Below are positions 1 through 8,927 of a stretch of 59,075 nt of DNA, piece after piece (the first letter of the stretch is position 1; each line of letters begins with the position of its first letter). This DNA is from Lachnospiraceae bacterium (GTDB taxonomy: Bacteria; Bacillota; Clostridia; Lachnospirales; Lachnospiraceae). Where the stretch lies: the NCBI GenBank assembly GCA_021771695.1, contig JAETON010000014.1, forward strand, positions 1 through 59,075. Reading direction: 5' to 3'. The notes beneath the pieces are model-generated. The model did no database searches and was not told the origin of the DNA. It saw only the letters and a list, made by a program, of their open reading frames with translations. The position numbers were made by a program, and so were the translations under genes.

Positions 1-57
1 GTGGAAGTACAGCAATGTATGGAGCTGACTGTCACTAATCGGTCGAGGCTTTAACCA
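1..57 (+). rRNA. 23S ribosomal RNA, 3' end (partial)
   Basis: The first bases match the conserved 3' end of bacterial 23S rRNA: the GGAGCTGACT and CTAATCGGTCGAGG blocks, followed by TTAACC, which normally pairs with the 5' end of the molecule. The gene enters from the left edge, so only its last ~57 bases are here. No 5S rRNA can be recognised between this end and the tRNA cluster at 212. The exact 3' end is inferred. Confidence 0.9.
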
Positions 58-174
58 AGGAAGGCGGAGTGTGAGGGAAGAGATGTGGAAAGATTTTGTA
101 TGATGTTTTGAAGGTACATGAAAAATATTTTAAAAGATTATAAAATAAAGGCTAAGAGATAAAATACAAAAAAG

Positions 175-203
175 TTGACATCCTTAGTTTTTAATTATAT
201 AAT
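175..203 (+). promoter_or_regulatory. Sigma-70/SigA promoter of the tRNA cluster
   Basis: A perfect -35 box TTGACA (175-180) and a perfect -10 box TATAAT (198-203) are separated by 17 bases. The first tRNA begins 9 bases after the -10 box, so transcription would start almost at the mature 5' end. It serves the six-tRNA cluster independently of the rRNA promoter. Confidence 0.85.
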
Positions 204-211
204 TTGTTTAT

Positions 212-285
212 GGCCCGGTGGCTCAGCCGGTTAGAGCGCCGCCCTGTCACGGCGGAGGTCGTGGGTTCGATTCCCATCCGGGTCG
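212..285 (+). tRNA. tRNA-Asp (GTC)
   Basis: Full cloverleaf of 74 nt. The acceptor arm GGCCCGG pairs with CCGGGTC (one G-T), the anticodon loop reads CTGTCAC, and the T-loop is GTTCGATTC. The discriminator base is G. CCA is not encoded. Confidence 0.97.
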
Positions 286-326
286 TTTTGTATGTAAATA
301 GTTATGATTTATTTACTTCATGCTAT

Positions 327-399
327 GGGATCATAGCTCAGCTGGGAGAGCATCTGCCTTACAAGCAGAGGGTCACAGGTTCGAGCCCTGTTGGTCCCA
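327..399 (+). tRNA. tRNA-Val (TAC)
   Basis: Cloverleaf of 73 nt. The acceptor GGGATCA pairs with TGGTCCC (one wobble), the anticodon stem TCTGC/GCAGA closes loop CTTACAA giving anticodon TAC, and the T-loop is GTTCGAGCC. CCA is not encoded. Confidence 0.97.
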
Positions 400-421
400 T
401 TTTTAATGAAAAATTTTATAT

Positions 422-494
422 GCCGTTGTGGCTCAATTGGCAGAGCAGCTGATTTGTAATCAGCAGGTTACCGGTTCAAGTCCGGTCAACGGCT
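422..494 (+). tRNA. tRNA-Thr (TGT)
   Basis: Cloverleaf of 73 nt. The acceptor GCCGTTG pairs with CAACGGC, the anticodon stem GCTGA/TCAGC closes loop TTTGTAA giving anticodon TGT, and the T-loop is GTTCAAGTC. CCA is not encoded. Confidence 0.97.
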
Positions 495-543
495 TCACAT
501 CAGACAATCAGTTTTATGATAATATGGTGTTTTATATATATTT

Positions 544-625
544 GGTGGGATTCCCGAGTGGCCAAAGGGGGCAGACTGTAAATCTGTTGGCAACGCCTTC
601 GAAGGTTCGAATCCTTCTCCCACCA
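544..625 (+). tRNA. tRNA-Tyr (GTA)
   Basis: A class II tRNA of 82 nt with a long variable arm. The acceptor GGTGGGA pairs with TCCCACC, the anticodon loop CTGTAAA gives GTA, and the T-loop is GTTCGAATC. CCA is not encoded. Confidence 0.97.
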
Positions 626-640
626 CTTAGTAATAAATAT

Positions 641-714
<74 letters not shown>

Positions 715-776
715 TTTCCACGTTTCAGTTAGAGCGCACACGAACATATAAATACAGATGTGTTCCATATATATTT

Positions 777-849
<73 letters not shown>

Positions 850-869
850 TTTTTTATTTGTAATATAAA

Positions 870-898
870 AGAATCTCATTTAAGAGGTTCTTTTTTTC
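870..898 (+). terminator. Rho-independent terminator of the tRNA cluster
   Basis: Stem AGAATCTC / GAGGTTCT with one G-T pair and a short loop, followed by a run of T. It lies 20 bases after tRNA-Phe. Confidence 0.8.
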
Positions 899-966
899 TA
901 TTTATTAGTTTTATTTAAGGGTTTGATGTGATAAAATATCTTTAAAATGGGATAAAATTATAAATT

Positions 967-2352
967 ATGAAGAAACCAATTTGTGAAAAATTAGACCAAT
1001 TAAATAAAAATGGTTCTTATCCGTTTCATATGCCGGGACATAAAAGAAATTATCAAAATTTATTTCAAAACAATAATATATTTGAAATGGATATTACGGA
1101 AATCACAGGTTACGATGATCTGCATCAGCCGGAAGGAATCATTCGTGAGTCCATGGATTTTGTAAAAGAATTTTATGGAACAAAAGAGAGTTATTTTTTA
1201 ATAAATAGCAGCACAGCAGGGAATCTCGCAGCTATTTCTGCCTTGTGTCAAATAGGAGACAAAATTTTGGTGGCAAGAAATTGCCATAAATCGGTTTATC
1301 ATGGAATAGAGCTGCTTAATTTAGATCCGGTATATGTTTATCCAGAGGTTGATTTGGATGGAATCTGTAAAGGAATTACAGCAAAACAGGTAGAAAATGT
1401 AATAAAAGAAGAAAAAAATATAAGAGCAGCTATCATTGTTTCACCTACTTATGAAGGCAGAGTTTCTGAAATTGAACAAATTTCTAAAATGCTGCACGAG
1501 AATCATATTCCATTGATTGTGGATGAGGCACATGGAGCGCATTTTATTTATCATAATGAATTTCCAAAGAGTGCAGTTTGTTTAGGGGCAGATCTTGTGA
1601 TTCAAAGTCTGCATAAAACACTGCCGTCTTTAACTCAAACCGGACTTCTTCATTTATGTAGTGATTGTATTTCAAAAGAGAAAATGCAAAAAAAACTTTC
1701 TATATTTCAAAGCAGCAGTCCATCTTATATACTAATGGCATCCATTGATTCATGTATTCACGATTGTATGGAGAATCAGAAAGGTTTTCAACAATATGTA
1801 GAAAATATTTACGTTTTACGTGAACAATTGGAAAGATTACAGCATTTTCGATTGGTTGAGACAGATGACATTGGAAAGATTGTGATTTCTACAAGAGGTA
1901 CAAATATAACAGGACAAGAATTGTTTGAAATTCTTAGAGATGTTTATGGTCTTGAACTTGAAATGGCTGAAATATTTTATGTGACTGCTATGACTAGTTT
2001 ATGTGATACAAAAGAAGGATTTCAAAAGTTAGGACAGGCTTTGATGGAATTGGATCGGAAAGCAGAGTTTCGGAATATTTCAAAAGTTTTCAATGGATTT
2101 TTTAAAAATAAAAAAGTTATGAATCCAGAGGAAGCCGGAAGGAAGCAAAAGCGATTTGTAAATCTAGATAGGGCAATCGACATGATAGGAGCGGATTTTG
2201 TCTATTTGTATCCGCCGGGAATTCCATTGATTGTTCCGGGTGAGGTTATTTCAAAGGATGCAATTTTACAGATAGAAAGTTATGAAAAAAATCACATGAA
2301 AGTTGTTGGATGCAGTAATCACAAAATAAATATAATTGATGAGAGGATATAA
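967..2352 (+). CDS. PLP-dependent Orn/Lys/Arg decarboxylase family protein (YaaO-like)
   Basis: A 461-aa member of the fold-type I Orn/Lys/Arg decarboxylase family. These enzymes decarboxylate a basic amino acid in polyamine or acid-resistance metabolism; which amino acid is used here cannot be read from the sequence. The family N-terminal PFHMPGHKRN signature is present near residue 20, DEAHGAHF (PLP ring and nitrogen contacts) around residue 185, and the Schiff-base lysine in SLHKT at about Lys217. The C-terminal decarboxylase domain carries the PPGIP motif. It stands first in an operon, 2 nt before tmk, as yaaO does upstream of tmk in B. subtilis. The symbol is left empty because the substrate is not certain. 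Confidence 0.88.
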   Translation: MKKPICEKLDQLNKNGSYPFHMPGHKRNYQNLFQNNNIFEMDITEITGYDDLHQPEGIIRESMDFVKEFYGTKESYFLINSSTAGNLAAISALCQIGDKILVARNCHKSVYHGIELLNLDPVYVYPEVDLDGICKGITAKQVENVIKEEKNIRAAIIVSPTYEGRVSEIEQISKMLHENHIPLIVDEAHGAHFIYHNEFPKSAVCLGADLVIQSLHKTLPSLTQTGLLHLCSDCISKEKMQKKLSIFQSSSPSYILMASIDSCIHDCMENQKGFQQYVENIYVLREQLERLQHFRLVETDDIGKIVISTRGTNITGQELFEILRDVYGLELEMAEIFYVTAMTSLCDTKEGFQKLGQALMELDRKAEFRNISKVFNGFFKNKKVMNPEEAGRKQKRFVNLDRAIDMIGADFVYLYPPGIPLIVPGEVISKDAILQIESYEKNHMKVVGCSNHKINIIDERI

Positions 2353-2354
2353 AT

Positions 2355-2975
2355 ATGGGATTATTTATCACAATGGAAGGACCGGATGGATCTGGTAAAT
2401 CTACGCAAATTGAATTATTAAGAGACTATTTATCTAATAAAGGTTATGATATAATAGTATGCAGAGAACCTGGTGGAACCCGTATCAGTGAAGCTGTAAG
2501 GCAGGTAATCTTAAATAAAGATTTTACAGAAATGGGGCATATGACAGAATTACTTTTGTATGCAGCTGCAAGAGCACAGCTGGTAGAAGAAGTAATCCGC
2601 CCATCTTTGGAAGCAGGAAAAGTTGTCATTTGTGATAGATTTGTAGAATCATCTGCAGTATATCAGGGAATTGCCAGAGGAATGGGTACGAACTTGGTAT
2701 ATGAAGTGAATAAGTTTGCAATTGGAGATACTATGCCGGATGTGACATTTTTCATAGATATTGATGCAAAAACAGGAATTTCAAGAAAAAAACAACAGGC
2801 GGAATTGGACCGCATGGAAAGAGAGACTTTGGATTTCCATGAAAAAGTTGCAAAAGGGTATCGCAGTCTTGCTAAGATGTATCCAGATAGAATCTGTAAA
2901 ATGGATGGAAATCTTCCTATTGAGGAAATACATAAAAGAATTATTGCAGAGGCTGATAAAATAATTTCAAGATGA
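2355..2975 (+). CDS. tmk: Thymidylate kinase
   Basis: A 206-aa enzyme that phosphorylates dTMP to dTDP in dTTP synthesis. The P-loop GPDGSGKST lies at residues ~9-17, the DRF motif with SSAVYQG near residue 96, and the REPGGT substrate loop near residue 38. Length is typical. It begins 2 nt after the decarboxylase stop and its stop precedes the holB start closely. Placement beside a DNA polymerase III clamp-loader gene matches the conserved Firmicute order. Confidence 0.96.
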   Translation: MGLFITMEGPDGSGKSTQIELLRDYLSNKGYDIIVCREPGGTRISEAVRQVILNKDFTEMGHMTELLLYAAARAQLVEEVIRPSLEAGKVVICDRFVESSAVYQGIARGMGTNLVYEVNKFAIGDTMPDVTFFIDIDAKTGISRKKQQAELDRMERETLDFHEKVAKGYRSLAKMYPDRICKMDGNLPIEEIHKRIIAEADKIISR

Positions 2976-2986
2976 AGGTGACGCGT

Positions 2987-3979
2987 ATGAAGAGTTTTGA
3001 AACAGTAGTTGGACATAATAAAATAATTTCTCATTTTGAAGAAGCAGTGAAAATGGGAAAAGTATCCCATGCATATTTACTTAGCGGTGAGGATGGCAGC
3101 GGAAAGATGACGCTTGCTAAAGCATTTGCAAAAGCTCTTTTATGTGAAAATCGGAATGGGTGTACAGAATGTGTATCTTGTAAGCAGGTAGATTCCGGCA
3201 ATCATCCGGATTTGATTTATATTACTCATGAAAAATATGAAATTCGTGTAGATGAAATTCGTAAAGGGATTAATGAGACCATTGATATAAAACCGTACAG
3301 CAGTAATTATAAGATTTATATTATTGATGATGCAGACCGGATGAATCAAGGGGCGCAGAATGCTCTTTTAAAAACTTTGGAGGAACCGCCGGCATATGCA
3401 GTTATTTTACTTTTGACAAATAATAAAGACCGCTTGCTGGATACGATTTTATCAAGATGTGTTTCTATGACATTAGGTTCTGTAAAAGAAGCAGAGATTG
3501 TAAAATATTTAGAGGAAAATACAGATGCGAAAGATTCTGATATTCGTTTTGCAGCTTCTTTTTCATTAGGAAATATAGGAAAAGCATTGCACATTGCAAC
3601 CACAGAAGAATTTCATGAAATGTTTGCAGAAGCAATGAATATTCTGATACATATTCAGAATATGGAAGTTTATGAAGTTATTTCATATTTAAAAACATTG
3701 ACAACATATAAGAATGAGATATATGATTTTCTGGATATCCTTACGGTATGGTATCGGGATATGCTGATGCTAAAAACAACAGGGTCCTTGAATCTTTTGA
3801 TTTATAAAGATAAATATCGTCAATTAAGAGATCAAGAAATTTATATATCTTTTGAAGGAATCAGTCATATTTTAGATGAAATACAAAAAGCCAGAAGAAG
3901 GCTGACAGCGAATGTGAATTTGGAAGTAGCAATGGAAATGCTGCTTTTAACGATAAAGGAGAATGGTAAAGTATGGTAG
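2987..3979 (+). CDS. holB: DNA polymerase III subunit delta' (clamp loader)
   Basis: A 330-aa subunit of the clamp loader that places the sliding clamp on DNA. Walker A GEDGSGK is near residue 37, the zinc module CxxCxxC near residues 55-65, and the Walker B-like IIDDAD followed by NALLKTLEEPP and the SRC motif near residue 158 are all present. An upstream in-frame ATG at 2972 overlaps the tmk stop, but only the ATG at 2987 has a well-spaced ribosome binding site (AAGGTG, 2975-2980), so I choose that start. The 3' end overlaps ricT by 7 nt. Confidence 0.92.
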   Translation: MKSFETVVGHNKIISHFEEAVKMGKVSHAYLLSGEDGSGKMTLAKAFAKALLCENRNGCTECVSCKQVDSGNHPDLIYITHEKYEIRVDEIRKGINETIDIKPYSSNYKIYIIDDADRMNQGAQNALLKTLEEPPAYAVILLLTNNKDRLLDTILSRCVSMTLGSVKEAEIVKYLEENTDAKDSDIRFAASFSLGNIGKALHIATTEEFHEMFAEAMNILIHIQNMEVYEVISYLKTLTTYKNEIYDFLDILTVWYRDMLMLKTTGSLNLLIYKDKYRQLRDQEIYISFEGISHILDEIQKARRRLTANVNLEVAMEMLLLTIKENGKVW

Positions 3980-4854
3980 AAGTCATTGGGGTACGTTTTC
4001 GTACTGCAGGGAAAATATATTTTTTTGATCCAAAAGATTATCAAGTAAAAATGGGAGAACACGTTATTGTTGAGACATCTAGAGGGATTGAATATGGAAA
4101 AGTCGTCTCTGGACGAAGAAAAGTGAAAGAAAAATGTGTTGGAGATGAATTAAAACCTGTATTAAGAATTGCTACACCGGAAGATGATGAAAAAGCAGCT
4201 GAAAACCGTAAAAAAGAAAAAGAAGCTTATAAAATTTGTTTAGAAAAGATAAAAGAACATCATTTGGAAATGAAGCTGGTGTCTACAGAATATACATTTG
4301 ATAATAATAAAGTATTATTTTATTTTACGGCAGATGGACGTGTGGATTTTCGTGAACTGGTAAAAGATTTAGCTTCTGTATTTCGGACAAGAATTGAACT
4401 TCGTCAGATTGGAGTTCGTGATGAGGCAAAAATGCTCGGCGGGATTGGAATATGCGGAAGAGAACTTTGTTGTAATACATTTCTTTCTGAATTTGCCCCG
4501 GTATCTATTAAGATGGCGAAGGAACAAAGTCTTTCTTTGAATCCTACGAAAATATCCGGAGTATGTGGAAGATTGATGTGCTGCTTGAAAAATGAGCAGG
4601 AAACTTATGAATATTTAAACAGCAAACTTCCGAAAATTGGGGAAATTGTGAAAGCAAAAGACGGAACAGTAGGGGAAGTACAGAGAGTTGAAGTTCTTCG
4701 TCAGAAAGTAAAATTAATTGTAGAAGATGAAAATGGCGATAAGGATATTGAAGAATATAAAATTGATGATCTTTTAAGCAGAAAAAAGAAACAGAGCTGT
4801 CAAGGCTGCAAAAATAATCAAGGATGTAAAGGCAATGGCAAAGGAAAGAATTGA
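3973..4854 (+). CDS. ricT: PSP1-domain protein RicT (YaaT), Fe-S component of the RicT-RicA-RicF complex
   Basis: A 293-aa homologue of B. subtilis YaaT/RicT. In that organism it works with RicA (YmcA) and RicF (YlbF) in mRNA processing with RNase Y and in sporulation phosphorelay control. The PSP1 core is unmistakable: GGIGICGRELCCN near residue 155, then KMAKEQSLSLNPTKISG and CGRLMCC, which supply the conserved cysteines. A short C-terminal extension, CQGCKNNQGCKGNG, adds four more cysteines, which could bind metal. The 5' end overlaps holB and the 3' end overlaps trmN by 20 nt, so translation is coupled. Confidence 0.93.
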   Translation: MVEVIGVRFRTAGKIYFFDPKDYQVKMGEHVIVETSRGIEYGKVVSGRRKVKEKCVGDELKPVLRIATPEDDEKAAENRKKEKEAYKICLEKIKEHHLEMKLVSTEYTFDNNKVLFYFTADGRVDFRELVKDLASVFRTRIELRQIGVRDEAKMLGGIGICGRELCCNTFLSEFAPVSIKMAKEQSLSLNPTKISGVCGRLMCCLKNEQETYEYLNSKLPKIGEIVKAKDGTVGEVQRVEVLRQKVKLIVEDENGDKDIEEYKIDDLLSRKKKQSCQGCKNNQGCKGNGKGKN

Positions 4855-5572
4855 TGATCTTGGCATCAAAGGATATCAAATCATTCAGAAAGAAAAGGGA
4901 TTTTGTTTTGGAATGGATGCAGTGCTGTTATCTGGTTTTGTATCTGTGAAAGCGGGTGGAAGAGTTTTGGATCTTGGAACAGGGACAGGGATTCTTCCCA
5001 TTCTTATGGAAGCAAAAACAAAAGGTTCTTATTTTGCAGGGTTAGAAATACAGTCTGAAATGGCAGAAATGGCTGGCCGCAGTGTGAAATTAAATCATCT
5101 GGAAGATAAAATTGAAATCGTGGAAGGCGACATTTGCAGGGCTTCTGCGATTTTTTCTCATGATAGTTTTGATGTGATTACTTCCAATCCACCTTATATG
5201 ATAGGAAATCATGGGTTAAAGAATCCAGAAGAAACGAAAGCGATTGCAAGACATGAAATTTTGTGTAAATTTTCAGATGTTTCTTTAGCAGCAAAAAAAT
5301 TGTTAAAGAATAAAGGAACCTTTTATTTGGTACATCGGAGTTTTCGTTTGGCTGAAATTTTATATCAATTGTCAAAAGATGGATTGGAGCCGAAAAGAAT
5401 TCGATTTGTTTATCCTTATAAGGATAAAGAGTCAAATATTTTTTTATTAGAAGCTGTAAAAGGCGGAAAACCAAGAATGATTGTAGAACCGCCATTGATT
5501 GTATATGAGGCACCGAATCAATATACAAAAGAAATCTATAAAATTTATGGAATGAATCCGGAGGAGGAATAA
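4835..5572 (+). CDS. trmN6: tRNA1(Val) (adenine(37)-N6)-methyltransferase
   Basis: A 245-aa class I SAM-dependent methyltransferase of the TrmN6/YabB group, which modifies A37 of a tRNA. The SAM-binding motif LDLGTGTGILP is near residue 46, and the catalytic NPPY of N6-adenine methyltransferases is near residue 118. The start overlaps ricT and the stop overlaps the rsmI start (TAATG), as in an operon translated by coupling. The position between ricT and rsmI matches yabB in B. subtilis. Confidence 0.9.
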   Translation: MAKERIDDLGIKGYQIIQKEKGFCFGMDAVLLSGFVSVKAGGRVLDLGTGTGILPILMEAKTKGSYFAGLEIQSEMAEMAGRSVKLNHLEDKIEIVEGDICRASAIFSHDSFDVITSNPPYMIGNHGLKNPEETKAIARHEILCKFSDVSLAAKKLLKNKGTFYLVHRSFRLAEILYQLSKDGLEPKRIRFVYPYKDKESNIFLLEAVKGGKPRMIVEPPLIVYEAPNQYTKEIYKIYGMNPEEE

Positions 5573-6417
5573 TGGCAGGAATTTTATATTTATGTGCAAC
5601 ACCAATAGGAAATCTTGAGGATATTACATTCCGTGTAATTAAGACATTAAAAGAAGTAGATTTGATTGCAGCAGAAGATACAAGGCATAGTATTAAGCTT
5701 TTAAATCATTTTCAGATTAAAACGAAAATGACCAGTTATCATGAATATAATCGTGTAGAAAAAGCAAAGTTTTTAGTAAGACAGATTTTAGATGGAAAAA
5801 ATATTGCATTGATTACAGATGCAGGAACTCCTGGAATTTCTGATCCCGGAGAAGAATTGGTAAAACAGTGTTATGGAGCAGGAATTCAGGTAACAGCACT
5901 GCCGGGAGCATGTGCATTGATTAATGCATTGATTATTTCCGGACAGCCTACAAGAAGATTTTGCTTTGAAGCATTTCTGCCTGCGGATAAAAAGGAAAGA
6001 AAAAATGTTTTAGATCAGTTGGAAAATGAGACAAGAACGATCATTCTTTATGAAGCACCTCACAGGCTGTTAAAAACTTTGGAAGAACTTTTAGAGATAC
6101 TAGGAAATCGTAAGATGACATTATGCAGAGAACTTACAAAAAAGCATGAATCAGTGTTTCTTTCTACGATAGAAGAAATTTTAGAATATCATCGGGAGCA
6201 TCTGCCAAAAGGGGAATGTGTATTGATCATTCAAGGAAAATCTTTTCAGGAATTGAAAGCGGAAAGCCAGGAATCATTTTTAAAAATGTCTTTATCTGAT
6301 CATATGGATTTATATATGCAGCAGGGATATTCCAAAAAGGAGGCAATGAAGCTGGTTGCCAAAGATAGAGGTGTTGGAAAACGGGAAATATACCAGCAGC
6401 TTTTAGATGAAAAGTAA
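5572..6417 (+). CDS. rsmI: 16S rRNA (cytidine(1402)-2'-O)-methyltransferase
   Basis: A 281-aa tetrapyrrole-methylase-fold enzyme that 2'-O-methylates C1402 in the ribosomal P site. Family motifs are clear: LYLCATPIGNLEDIT at the N-terminus, AEDTRHSIKLL near residue 35, LITDAGTPGISDPG near residue 82, and LPGACALINAL near residue 113. The C-terminal part continues to YSKKEAMKLVAKDRG, a usual RsmI tail. It is the last gene of the operon and is followed by a terminator. Confidence 0.96.
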   Translation: MAGILYLCATPIGNLEDITFRVIKTLKEVDLIAAEDTRHSIKLLNHFQIKTKMTSYHEYNRVEKAKFLVRQILDGKNIALITDAGTPGISDPGEELVKQCYGAGIQVTALPGACALINALIISGQPTRRFCFEAFLPADKKERKNVLDQLENETRTIILYEAPHRLLKTLEELLEILGNRKMTLCRELTKKHESVFLSTIEEILEYHREHLPKGECVLIIQGKSFQELKAESQESFLKMSLSDHMDLYMQQGYSKKEAMKLVAKDRGVGKREIYQQLLDEK

Positions 6418-6421
6418 AAAT

Positions 6422-6460
6422 AGAGCAAGCTCTTCATGATTGAAGGACTTGCTCTGTTTC
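6422..6460 (+). terminator. Bidirectional terminator between rsmI and the AbrB-type gene
   Basis: A perfect 8-bp outer stem AGAGCAAG / CTTGCTCT with further imperfect pairing toward a TGAT loop. T-rich sequence follows on both strands, so it can end rsmI (plus) and the convergent regulator gene (minus). Confidence 0.75.
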
Positions 6461-6473
6461 GTTTTACATATAA

Positions 6474-6737
6474 TTATTCGGAAATTTTTAAACCGGCAAT
6501 TCTTGCCAATTCTTTAATAGAATTCTTGGAAACTTTCTTTCCCTTATATTCTACTAGATCATCCATTTCTCCGGTGAAGATATCTGTAGGATTATATTTT
6601 TTGAGAATGATTTTGTCATCATCTACAAATATTTCAAGAGGATCACGTTCATTTACATCAAAATTACGACGTAATTCGATAGGTAACGTAATTCTTCCAA
6701 GTTCGTCAAGCTTTCTTACTATGCCTGTGCTTTTCAT
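6474..6737 (-). CDS. abrB: AbrB/SpoVT-family transition-state regulator
   Basis: An 87-aa swapped-hairpin AbrB DNA-binding protein. The N-terminal MKSTGIVRKLDELGRITLPIELRR is the canonical AbrB motif (shown here only to name it), followed by EIFVDDDKIILKKY. In B. subtilis AbrB represses stationary-phase genes. A strong AAGGAGG site stands 7 nt upstream of the ATG. The same locus order (rsmI, then abrB, then metG) is found in B. subtilis. Whether it is the AbrB orthologue or a paralogue such as Abh cannot be settled by eye. Confidence 0.88.
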   Translation of the reverse strand: MKSTGIVRKLDELGRITLPIELRRNFDVNERDPLEIFVDDDKIILKKYNPTDIFTGEMDDLVEYKGKKVSKNSIKELARIAGLKISE

Positions 6738-6843
6738 GTGTAACCTCCTTAAATTCTTAAATCAATCATCATATAAACTAACCATAGCATACCAAATTAT
6801 GGTTGTCAAACAATTTACTTATTTTACTAATAATGAAAGAGTG

Positions 6844-8793
6844 TTAACAAATTTCTGCACCAGCAGGCATTTCCTTTTCAGGAACTACCAGTGCCAACTG
6901 TCCTTTTTCATCTTCTGCACAAAGGAGCATTCCTTCTGAAAGAACTCCCGCAAGTTTTGCAGGTTTTAAATTAACGAGAACCATAACTTTTTTACCTACC
7001 ATTTCTTCTGGGGTATAGTAAGCTTTGATACCAGAAACAATTTGTTTCACCTGGTTTCCAATTTTTACTTGTGAACATAAAAGCTTTTTAGATTTTTTTA
7101 CTTCTTCACATGCAATGATTTCACCAACTTGGAACTGCATTTTCATAAAATCGTCAAACTTGATTTCATCTTTTGGTTCAATATCAACGACAGGTTTTCC
7201 GGCAGCAGCCTGTGCCTGTGCATCCATTAAAGCCTGCGCTTTTTCTAAAACTTCTGCTTCATCTAATCTTGCAAAAAGAATTTCCGGTTTTTCAGTAACT
7301 TTTGTACCACTTGGGTAATTACCGAAAGTATTTAAATTCTCAAATAAAACAGCAGATGTATTTAACTGTTTCATAATTTTTGCTGATGTTTCCGGCATAT
7401 ATGGTTCTAAAAGGCTCGCACCTGTAACAATTCCTTCTACTAAATTATAAAGAACAGTAGCGAGACGGTCTTTTTGTGCTTCATCTTTTGCCAGTACCCA
7501 AGGCATTGTTTCATCAATGTAGCGGTTGCATCTGCGGAAAAGGTTAAAAATTTCTGTCATGGCATCTGCTACACGAAGTTCTGACATCTTATTTGCAGCT
7601 TTATCTCTGGTTCCTGTAACTACTGCTTTTAGATCATCATCAAATTCACCAGAAACACCTTTATTTTCAACGATACCGCCAAAATATTTATTAGACATGG
7701 AAATGGTACGGTTTACAAGATTTCCAAGAATGTTGGCAAGGTCAGAATTCATACGTTCTACCATTAATTCCCATGAAATAACACCATCTCGCTCAAAAGG
7801 CATTTCGTGTAAAACAAAATAGCGCACAGCATCTACACCGAAGAAGTCTACCAAATCATCTGCATACAATACATTTCCTTTGGATTTACTCATCTTTCCA
7901 TCACCCTGCAAAAGCCAAGGATGTCCAAATACTTGTTTTGGAAGAGGAATATCCAGTGCCATTAAAATGATTGGCCAGTAAATGGTATGGAAACGAATAA
8001 TATCCTTTCCAATCAAATGAAGGTCTGCCGGCCAGAACTTGTTAAACTGTTCTGTGCTGTTTCCTTCGCAGTCATATCCAATACCAGTGATATAGTTAGT
8101 CAGGGCATCCAGCCATACATAGACAATATGGCCTTCATCAAAGTCTACAGGAATTCCCCACTTAAAAGATGTTCTGGATACGCAAAGATCCTGAAGTCCT
8201 GGAAGCAGGAAGTTGTTCATCATTTCATTTTTACGTGATTCCGGCTGAATGAATTCCGGATGGGTATTAATATGTTCAATTAAACGATCTGCATATTTGC
8301 TTAATTTTAAGAAATAAGCTTCTTCTTTTGCAGGCTGAACTTCACGTCCGCAGTCTGGACACTTTCCATCTACAAGCTGACTCTCTGTAAAGAAAGATTC
8401 ACAAGGAGTACAATAAAGTCCTTCATAGTGTCCTTTATAAATATCACCCTGTTCATATAATTTTTTGAAAATCTTCTGTACCTGTTTTTCATGATCTTTA
8501 TCTGTAGTACGAATAAATTTGTCATAAGAAGTGTTCATTAAATCCCAGATACGTTTGATTTCACCTGCAACATCATCAACAAATTCTTTAGGAGTGACTC
8601 CTTTTTCTTCTGCTTTTAGTTCTACTTTCTGACCATGTTCGTCAGTTCCTGTTTGGAAAAATACGTCATATCCTTCCATTCTTTTATATCTTGCAATACT
8701 ATCTGCCAGAATAATCTCATAAGTATTTCCAATATGAGGTTTTCCAGAAGTATAAGTAATTGCAGTTGTAATATAGTATGGCTTTTTACTCAT
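6844..8793 (-). CDS. metG: Methionine--tRNA ligase
   Basis: A 649-aa class I aminoacyl-tRNA synthetase that charges tRNA-Met. The catalytic HIGN is at residues 20-23 and KMSKSKGN near residue 298. The zinc knuckle CTPC...CPDC lies around residues 127-147. The anticodon-binding helical domain is followed by a C-terminal tRNA-binding OB-fold (EMAP/Trbp111 type, from about residue 545, DFMKMQFQVGEI), which gives the long bacterial form. The start is fixed by GGAGGAAT just upstream. No T-box leader fits in the short divergent gap to the next gene. Confidence 0.97.
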   Translation of the reverse strand: MSKKPYYITTAITYTSGKPHIGNTYEIILADSIARYKRMEGYDVFFQTGTDEHGQKVELKAEEKGVTPKEFVDDVAGEIKRIWDLMNTSYDKFIRTTDKDHEKQVQKIFKKLYEQGDIYKGHYEGLYCTPCESFFTESQLVDGKCPDCGREVQPAKEEAYFLKLSKYADRLIEHINTHPEFIQPESRKNEMMNNFLLPGLQDLCVSRTSFKWGIPVDFDEGHIVYVWLDALTNYITGIGYDCEGNSTEQFNKFWPADLHLIGKDIIRFHTIYWPIILMALDIPLPKQVFGHPWLLQGDGKMSKSKGNVLYADDLVDFFGVDAVRYFVLHEMPFERDGVISWELMVERMNSDLANILGNLVNRTISMSNKYFGGIVENKGVSGEFDDDLKAVVTGTRDKAANKMSELRVADAMTEIFNLFRRCNRYIDETMPWVLAKDEAQKDRLATVLYNLVEGIVTGASLLEPYMPETSAKIMKQLNTSAVLFENLNTFGNYPSGTKVTEKPEILFARLDEAEVLEKAQALMDAQAQAAAGKPVVDIEPKDEIKFDDFMKMQFQVGEIIACEEVKKSKKLLCSQVKIGNQVKQIVSGIKAYYTPEEMVGKKVMVLVNLKPAKLAGVLSEGMLLCAEDEKGQLALVVPEKEMPAGAEIC

Positions 8794-8927
8794 AATATTC
8801 CTCCGATTTTTGTTTCTATTATTTGTTAATTATAGTACATCTTTGAAAGATAGTCTATTTTTTTTCTTCAAAAAATAGTATAATAATAATCTGAATATTT
8901 GATTCGCTCAAAGGAAGGGAGCAATAT

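Noticed and set aside
8794-8927. T-box leader for metG
   Set aside because: The divergent gap is only 134 bases, with no specifier stem or T-box sequence.
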